DNA of 64,000 nucleotides, taken from assembly GCF_000182565.1 (NCBI RefSeq), contig NW_015971541.1, positions 939,039-1,003,038 on the forward strand. The letters run 5' to 3'. Shown here piece after piece: positions 56,071 through 64,000 of the stretch (the stretch's first letter is position 1; each line of letters starts with the position of its first letter). This DNA comes from Spizellomyces punctatus DAOM BR117 (Eukaryota > Chytridiomycota > Chytridiomycetes > Spizellomycetales > Spizellomycetaceae). The notes under the pieces are model-generated. The model searched no databases. It was not told where the DNA came from and saw nothing but the letters and a program-made list of their open reading frames with translations. The position numbers were made by a program, and so were the translations under genes.

Positions 56071-57134
56071 GATGATGGACTTGAGAGTGCTGTGTGAGTG
56101 TTGGGCAGATGCTTCGAGAGTCGAGGGATATAGAAACAAGATGGGGGGCAGACAACGGGGGGGTTTATATAGAAAAAAGAGTGGATAGATTGAGTCATGG
56201 AGCGTCATGCAGGTGGCAAACTGCAGAATATTCCTCTCATAGATGGCCGCAAAGGGATAGTAATTGCAATCCGTTCTTGGCCGCACCTTTGGACCCGTCT
56301 TTTTGTTTATCTTCGTGAGGTTCACAATAAATGTGGTTAATTCAACTGGCTGCAATGCTCCGTGGCACTGACATTTCTATTTTCCCACACACTATGGATA
56401 AGCCACATTATCTAATGTCCGCACCACGTCTGCTTGCCACAACCGAATCATCCACAAGGTCCCATTGATTTGCAATATTACCATGTTCGTTTTCTCATGT
56501 ACAATGTAGAATGGTTCCCTCATGACGGTTTTCAGGAAATTCCCACAATTGTTCTCACTGCGCATCGCTCTGCGCATCTCTTGTCATCCGGGTCTTTCGC
56601 AAGGACAATTGTCTTGGAATGATTGCCAAACTCGACATGTACAACGTGGAATGCATCTCGTTCAGGTCTCTTGCAGAGGCAAGTGTTTTAGAATGAGTAC
56701 CACGCTCGAATTGTACAATAATCGTCACAAACATGTATTCGTTTGAATGTTTTGTCGAGTCCGAGTACCACGATGAAAACCCGACGAGCATTTGAACGCG
56801 TGTGCAATGTACATCTCATGACGTTTTCCCCCAAGGTCTTGGCAGCCTTTTAATTCTACGCCCACCTCACCCACTAGGAGTCTAGGCCACTAGTGTTATA
56901 CATCTCCTATAAACCTATTCATCGGACACGCCAAGCACTGGTTTGATTTCAACTATACTTTCATAGGATATAACAAACAATAAACTGCAGCATCGTTTGC
57001 ATTTTCCAGGTCTTCTTTCAAGTTCATCGCACACATGGGTTCACATTAGTTGTATATGTTTTGCCAGTATTTAGTTTGCCCACTCACTGAGTATACTTCC
57101 ATTCGAACCACTTTTCCGGTGGATATATCGATAC

Positions 57135-57250
57135 GAAATTATAGTTGTTTGTAAATTAGGGCTTTTAGATTTGGTACTGGAGCATAGTGGGTGGGGGTGC
57201 GTTTTTCAGCTGCTATGCCGTCTACAGCTGGAATTTGAGTCCCACCCATA
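57135..57250. repeat. Dispersed repeat with TTGTTTGTAAATTAGGGCTT
   Basis: Shares its start with 55511 and 59885, and its later part (AGCATAGTGGGTGG, GTCTACAGCTGGAATT) with 59180..59245. Confidence 0.7.
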
Positions 57251-57459
57251 CACTCAAAAACCCCTTTTGTAACAATTTCTATATCGAAAGACTTTAGCAA
57301 CAAGAAAAATAACCATGGGATGCCCTCAGGCAGGTCTATCACTCGCTAGACATTACATCGAGGAGAAAGGGACGGAGGGGTATCGCTCCTGAGGAATGGA
57401 CTCCCTCGGCGCTCAAAGCGCTTGCGACTTGTCCCTCTAATTCACTAGGGAATTAGGGA

Positions 57460-57880
57460 CAGTTATAACATTTCGTATGTTATTTACAAAGCTTCTTGGA
57501 CAGTCTCAACATTCCCTATGTTCTTTACAAAGCAATTTTGGGCTACCAGAGCAGGACAGCTACAATATTTTGTTGTTATTTACAAAGCTTGTTAAATTCA
57601 TATCTACATGTATCTCCCTATAGAGTAAAAGACTAATAAAGCAATGATCTGATGGACTGTCAATAATTAGTAAGTTTGCGAGCAGATTGCTTACCCATTT
57701 ACCACTACCCATGATTGCAACCACTACAGCGGACAGATAGAACATTTTATGTTGAGAATTTCATATTTTATTTGCAAACCATTTTGGGCCACCACGGCGA
57801 GGACAGACAGAACACTTCTTATGTTATTTACGAAGCTCCCTGGACAGTCTGAACATTCCCTATGTTCATTACAAAGCGTT
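57460..57880. repeat. ~45-base tandem repeats in two blocks
   Basis: Units of GGACAGTCTCAACATTCCCT plus ATGTTCTTTACAAAGC at 57460..57590, and again at 57735..57880, diverged. Confidence 0.7.
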
Positions 57881-60488
57881 ACTAAGGTGTTCCGAGCACA
57901 CGCACAAAAAACTTTAGCTGCGTCGCCTATTGGCCTATTTACCGTTCAAGCATAGCAGAAACATTCCGTTACCCAGGTTTGATGGCAACCACAATATACC
58001 AGTTCAAACCGCTGCTATTCCAGAGGTAAATAGGTCGCAGAGGAGGTCGCGCTGAAGGCAACGAAGGCGTCCAAACTTGCGATCGATCAGATCCTGCGTC
58101 AGTTATGAAAGACCGTAGAAACGTGGGCCTCCGTAATCTTGAGGGAACAATGGACACTCCGCTGTTCATATCGCCTGGAAAGTGGGGTTATTGTCACCGG
58201 CAATGTTGGGACGTGGCTTCTCCCAAATTGCTTTTCCGGTTTTTCTCGGCTCCTTGAAATCTGCCGTACAGTGTTTCTTTGGAGGGTAAGGAAACGCCCA
58301 ATTATATTGTATTGTTGGGTATTGATGTCATCACACTTTGTAGATCGCGTTGGAAGCCGTTGCGCGGGAGGTCGGGTGTGATGCGATCGGCAGTCCAACC
58401 CGCGAACCTTTGAGAGTAGCTGAGACATATGCATAGAGGCCAAGAAAACCACTTGGGTGGATGACCCTGATGAGTAAGTTGGGTCACGCCAAGGGCACGC
58501 ATTGCCATTTGCTCAACTGTCTACAGCAGCTAATTCACCACCAACTGAATTTGGACTACCACCACTTGAACCAGTTGGACCACCTAATGGGTACGGCTGG
58601 TAAACCACCACCATTAACCATTAATACCACAGACAAGTCTAATCATAAATATATATATAAATCAGCGGCAATTGCCTTGGCATGATTACCATGTTTGTCA
58701 TTTACAATAATGGCAGAAACATGCATTCGCTTGAATGTTTTTGAAGGGAAGAACTAGGGGTTTTCCAAAAAAAAAAAAAGTCATGAGGCACACATTCCAC
58801 ATTGTAAATGACGACTAAGATAGTCATTTCAAAACGATTGCTGCCGCAAAAGACCTGGAGAACATGCGTGGCAAACAGACTTTGTGGGCGGAGGTATTAG
58901 ATAATGTGGCTTGTAAGTGTGTCGATCATTGAATTACATAACTGTTGAGCTATCAACAAGGCCCGACAGGTCTCTAGCTGTTCTACACTCTGGTTGCTAG
59001 GCCACTAGAGCGTTTGACTTCTACCCCCACTACACCCACTAGCATGTTATTCCTACAGCCCACTAGGCCACTAAAGAATACTTTGTGAGTTACTATTGCT
59101 TGTGAGTTAAGGCTTGTATTGTCGCTACCAAAAGGGTTGAATGGTACATAATTTTTTCAGCCGCCTCGCCCCTCATAGAGCATAGTGTGTGGAGGTGGTG
59201 GTTTCTAGCTACGTCGCGTCTACAGCTGTGATTTCAGTCCAACCCTATTCATTAGGTTGCGGGATGACATGAGGCAATAGGGTACAAGTGTTTATGGACA
59301 GATGGTCACTATATGTCTCAAGGGAAAGTCGAGATAGTCTATACGACCCTGATCGTGTCAATGACTAGTATCAGCTTGATTCACGCATTGGCAGAATGAT
59401 TTCTATGGTTACCCTAACCCTCTCCTTTAGATTCGGGGCTAGTTCATCATGTTATGTCTGCTCATGTGCTCATGGGCCAGTAGGAGATACCAACAACATT
59501 TTGAATCGCATCTTCTTGTCGATTTGGGGCACGACAGCAAAGGGTAAACTATATGACAGAAATGGGGCATTTTGGCCAGCGGTCGATTCAGTTTGTTTAT
59601 CAACGTTTACTGCGACACTAAAGGATCTAATAATTTGTCGGAAAACTACCACATGGACGTTCGCCACCACTGCGTACGCAAACTCATAGATGCAAAGAGG
59701 GTTTCTGTCCAGGATATCTCATTTGCAAAGATGGTCCCGATACACTGACCACGCGCCCACCAAACCTACGGTTTGTCAAACACAGTCTCGCCATGAGAGT
59801 CGTGGGATATATAGGTTTGTAGTGTTTTTATTGATGAGCCAAGATCATCTAGACAGTCTGAGGTTGGTGAGAATTGTTATAAATGATGGTTGTTTGTAAG
59901 TTAAGGCTTTTAGGATTCGCTACCCATGAACGTAAATAATCGTTTTTCAGCTGCGTCGCCCCTTTAGAGCATGGTGTGTTACAGTTGTTTAAAAGCAATT
60001 CCTTGCAAAACATAACCAAGCTTTGAATAAAATAATACTTACAGCCAACACAAAGTGGCTTGAACAGCTCGAGTTGCAGTTCCATGCATTAGACTAGTTT
60101 CTGTGACATTTACAGACTCTAAAGACATTCTTTGGTAGGATGATGTGATGGATGGAAAGACATGCGCTAAATGTACAAGAGATGAAAACGCACAGCCTTA
60201 ATTCCAACTGCTAACAACCATCTTGTTCACGGGAATATCCTTCCGATCAACGTCTATTGAGCAGACTTTTGTAACTGTGCTATCTCTAAGTGCTGATCAA
60301 GGTAAGAGTGTTTGAATACAAGAGCTGCCGCACCTTCAGTTTTAAAATTAAACAACCAGACTTCTAAAGACTCTGATATTGCTGTTTTTCCTTTGGTTTG
60401 GTTCACGTCTGCCAACACGACTCTAAAAATACATACAACTTGTATCAAGCTATTCACCCGATGGTTGCTTGAATAGACATGTATCTTA

Positions 60489-63022
60489 ATGATCGAGATA
60501 GCAAGCCACATCAAATACCGACTACGTTCCCCACTGTACATGACAAACCTGGTAATAATTGCAAAACAGTCGTACCTTGCAGACTATGGCGACCGTTTCG
60601 GCCATCAATTCGGAATTCCTTCTCCAAATGTTCAGCCTGCAGCGAATCTGCAAGTTCCAGATTTCCCGCTTAAAAGGGCCATCAACTTTGGATTCCTTCC
60701 CCAAAAGTTTCAGCTTGGAACGATTGTGCAATTTGCAGAAAAACCGAGTGCAGAGTGCTGCGGCAACTTGTTCTGCTTCTGGCACCTCACCGCTTCTTCA
60801 AGCCCTGGAGTCTCTGCAGGCTCCACTGCTTCTGCAGGCTCTGCAGGATCCTCAAGCTGCTCTTCGTCTACCCACTCCTCATCCCCACTCCTCATCTTCT
60901 AGTACGCATCCCTCGTCTAGACGCTCCACTTCCTCAAATTCTGGAAAGCGCCCAGCTCTTCCTCTACGTACAATTGTTGTGCGATCGCTACCACGTTTGT
61001 TGTGTGCAATGGACAATGTGCGATGTGGGTGTGCAAAATGGAATATAAATGTAGAGTAAATTGCAATGCAACGGACAACTGTCGAGAAAATGGCTGGGAA
61101 GTCGGAAGGCAGCAGGGGTGCCATATAAGTAGTGGTCCAGAGAGCTACAGTGGTCTATATTTGGTTGGATTGGAAGCTTCTGCGAAAGCTGAGAACTCCT
61201 AAGCTCCTGTGAATGTCCCTGGAGGGCGCTTCGGCTTTAGCGCTTCTTCAAATGCTGGTTGAGCAAGCCAGCGTGAGTTCATTCTGGAACGATTGAATTG
61301 GACTGCGGTGTAGCTTGTTTGATAATTAAGTGACGAGATGGGATGGCGAGAACATCCGATCCAGTTTTGGTTTAGGTAGCTTCAGTTATTTTATCGGCTG
61401 CAAGTAGATGTAGAGGGCAATTATAATGCTCGGGATATGAATTTGCAACGATGAATTGGCTTTTCACGATGGAGCAATAACTGTGCTCAATCATTGACCT
61501 GGATTATTGGCAGCAAACAGCCCAAATACGGCAAAAGATGAGAGAGAACTACACACTATCCATCGAGTGACATCGATTAGACATATCTAAAAACCAAGGT
61601 GGCAGCTACAAACTGGCACGCGATGCACAAAATCGTGTGATGAAAAACTTTTCACACAAGCTTGATGCACTGCTGATATAGTGCAAGTAACGAAGTCGCG
61701 ATGCAGGAGAACAGATCTTCAAGTACTTAACGATACGTTTTTTGCGTGTCCTGGAGTAGATCAGAGGCGAGGATATGCCATTGTTGTAGAGTGTTTTTAT
61801 AATGGCGTCTCCTCATTTGCCGACTCTGAACTTTCAATGCATTGATCAATCAAACTTGCAATCACGTAATCTCTGACAACGTTGGCAGACTGAAAAGCAT
61901 GCGAAGAGATGCAGAAAGGGTTAAGATTCATGGAAAAGGGGAATGCTGTGATAGGATATCATAAGAACACGGCAGATATCATCAACAGGATCCTCATTTG
62001 ATGTTTTCCTCTCCGAATGTCATTAAGCTGATATATCCTTGAACCTTAATGAATGTGTGCGTTATAGTGTATGCACTTTTCCCTAAACCCTCGCTCGTTT
62101 GATACCCAAAATATGTAGTGTATGATGCTCGCATAAATTGTCTCCCACACTTACGAGATAAGCTTTTTGGGTTTGTACGGAAGAGCTTAATTACACGTCA
62201 TTCGATAATGGAATATTCGATGGTGGAATTAATTGAACACCGCGTCCAATATTGAATACTATAAACGAGGCATCGACCCAGCGCCGTTTGTTAAGACTAT
62301 GCGTTAAAATATTTTACGAAGACGGACGACGTGATGATCATGCTTCATATCCCTCGGTTGAAAATTTGGAGAGCTTTCAACCGTCCTTGGAGCCAGAGGA
62401 TAATACATTCTCCATTAGTGGTGAGTAAGTATAGTGGTTTGGGGCAGTCCACGGCTTAACTATCCCAATTTACAACACCTGGTCTAGAAAGCTAGTGATT
62501 GCCAATACAACTGTCAATGAGAAGCACCTGGTTCTTACAAGCTCAGCATCATATATGTCGTGAATTCCATGTTGGAAACATGTTACTATCACCCTAACAG
62601 ATGTGGACATACTAAACATGACCACTTCTCTGTGCAGCGTCTAAAAGAGAGTAGATGGCGTATCATTCAAAGCTGTGTTCAAGAGTATTAACCAAAGAAA
62701 TCTTGTCCCGTTCGCGTGCTGTAAACAAGGTCACTCAAAGCTGGACGCCTAGACTTCACTACCGGAAAAGCTTTCTTGTTGTCGCCCCGCATGTTTGCCA
62801 AACAGACGACTTGTATTGCACTACCATATATATTAATAGTGACCCCACTGACATAAAAGTTCAAGGAAACAAATCTTTCCGAGCCCAGGCTTATGGACGC
62901 ACAATTCTAATAATTAGTTTATACCAACAATGTACGGTCAACATATGTCCACCCTAGGCAATGCCTCCTATGCAGCCTCCCTCCTGGCTGTTACTTCAAT
63001 CTTTGGATTTTGCTCAATCTAA
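60489..63022. other. Region without a supported gene
   Basis: Between 60489 and 61059 two plus-strand frames of 137 and 166 codons and minus-strand frames overlap. They are Ser/Leu/Ala-rich, without motifs. At 62302..62412 a stretch is open in two frames with a donor after it, and 62655..62957 has a 100-codon frame, but no join works. They may be decayed genes. Confidence 0.4.
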
Positions 63023-64000
63023 CTAAAAATCTTGCCACTCATCATCAGAGGTGCCCACTTGGGTGCGGGCGCGTGATGTGACGGAGCCGCTATCTCGTTG
63101 TATACCCGAATCAAGTGTCACAGCGGGTGTACTTGATACAGGAGTGGGGTTGTTGCCCGGTGACCACTCCGAGCTGGGTTTATCCCAATCGCTCCAGAGG
63201 TCGTCCCCTCCTTGACCGTCCCAGCTGTTGCGCAAAGCGCCGGTATCGTACCCGTCGGTCCCATATGTTGTTCCCTCTGGTCCAAATCCGCCCTGCTGTG
63301 CTGGGGTGTAGCCACCTGCTTGGTTGACGAGGTTCGTTGCAAAATTGAACCCTTTCTGCCCAGCTTCGGCCACCTATGAATGCCAGCCGTTAGCACAATG
63401 TAGGTTGACGTGCTTGCACAAGTTGGGTACTCACCCTATTGCCCAATGTTGAGACAGACCGCGTTATATTATCCTTGAAATTGGGATCCCGTACAGCCGT
63501 AGCGGTCGGTTGAATGACGTTTTCTGCCACCTACGAAACATGGGGATATGTACATAACGACGAGGTTGCTAACGATAAAATCCGGTCAAATGATACCTTT
63601 TGCCCAACCATTTCAGCCCCTGATACAGCCAGCTTCGCACCCTCTACCACCGTATTCCCTAGTACCCCTACCACGGAAGTCACAGTGGGTGCCAGGAAGC
63701 TCCATCCTTTTGACAATGCGGCAAGCGGGTCCTCCAAGAGATTAGCAGACCCGGGATTATTGGCTGGTGTATCTAGAATCCACGTGAATTAGTGCACAGC
63801 GAGAGGATAGCAGGTGCGTTGCAAACTCTACTAACAGTTGGTATTTCCGAAACCAGCATACCGCCCACCTTGGCTTGGTGGTAAATCTGCTGAGCGGTTA
63901 GAGTTCTCCTGGCCTTTACGCTGACAAAGGAGGAATAAGGTGCCTGACTAAAAACCGATGACCGCAGTCAGAACATTCTCTTACATAAAAATAATCTTCA
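63023..64000 (-). CDS. ArfGAP (ARFGAP1/Gcs1 type), N-terminal part outside window
   Basis: GTPase-activating protein for Arf, acting on COPI vesicles at the Golgi. Exons on the minus strand: 64000..63985 (partial), 63920..63836, 63772..63597, 63530..63435, 63373..63023. They join in frame with phase 0/1 introns. The first visible codons (EDYFY, RKGQENSNRS, ADLPPSQGGRYAGFG) correspond to the stretch just after the zinc-finger GAP domain in Gcs1/ARFGAP1. The remainder has amphipathic, Gly-rich segments (DPLAALSKGWSFLAP, AGQKGFNFATNLVNQAG), like the curvature-sensing ALPS region. The end is acidic and Trp-rich (WSDWD, SDDEWQDF), like the coatomer-binding tail of this family. The catalytic zinc finger lies beyond base 64000. 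Confidence 0.85.

Larger units (their letters stand above)
56071..60488. other. Repeat-dominated region without a gene
   Basis: Contains A-box-like units near 56860 and 58990..59075; a family with TTGTTTGTAAATTAGGGCTT at 55511, 57135, 59085 (diverged) and 59885; a 57460..57880 tandem family; and paired copies near 56600..56770 and 58675..58740 (ACATGTATTCGTTTGAATGT). Short frames are inconsistent. Confidence 0.5.

Noticed and set aside
60489-61059. Protein gene from the 137- and 166-codon frames
   Set aside because: Two plus-strand frames and minus-strand frames overlap, with simple Ser/Ala/Leu composition and no motif; no frame can be preferred.

Overview
The window looks like nuclear DNA of an early-diverging, probably zoosporic (chytrid-like) fungus. 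Genes are broken by many short GT-AG introns (about 55-175 nt). The gene set includes a chitin synthase with a myosin-motor-like head and DEK C-terminal domain, a Zn2Cys6 transcription factor, an ArfGAP, an F-box protein, GPI-type secreted proteins and an intron-containing tRNA-Ile(UAU). The chytrid assignment is an inference from this set, especially a Thg1-like 3'-5' polymerase. It is not proven.

Left part (1-24 kb). A minus-strand gene runs off the left edge. Next come an unrecognised five-exon gene, a very intron-rich sirtuin gene (17 exons join in frame over 5 kb, giving a sirtuin domain behind about 860 residues of unrecognised sequence), a Zn2Cys6 regulator with a His-rich tract, an FkbM-type methyltransferase with a membrane anchor, and an AlkB-family dioxygenase with CUE and GRF domains. 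A tandem array at 19.1-20.1 kb carries repeated hairpins. A Thg1-like protein gene with a possible mitochondrial leader ends this part.

Middle part (24-38.6 kb). Five well-supported genes and one weaker one form a cell-surface neighbourhood: a secreted membrane-anchored protein, an acyltransferase-3 membrane enzyme, a small Cys-rich GPI-type protein, the 2132-residue chitin synthase, and another secreted Cys-containing GPI-type protein beside a small unassigned Cys-rich reading frame. The chitin synthase motor head has lost its P-loop and both switch motifs.

Right part (38.6-64 kb). After an intronless 400-residue protein of unknown function at 40.4-41.6 kb the sequence becomes repeat-dominated: Tc1/mariner pieces, minisatellites, dispersed repeat families (one resembling the 5' half of the tRNA-Ile gene), a decayed chitin synthase fragment and segmental duplications. 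Three sound genes stand in it: an F-box protein, an RNA 3'-phosphate cyclase and, at the right edge, an ArfGAP that is incomplete at its N-terminal end.

All exon joins were made by eye from splice consensus and reading-frame continuity, without transcript data. Starts of multi-exon genes are the least certain element.
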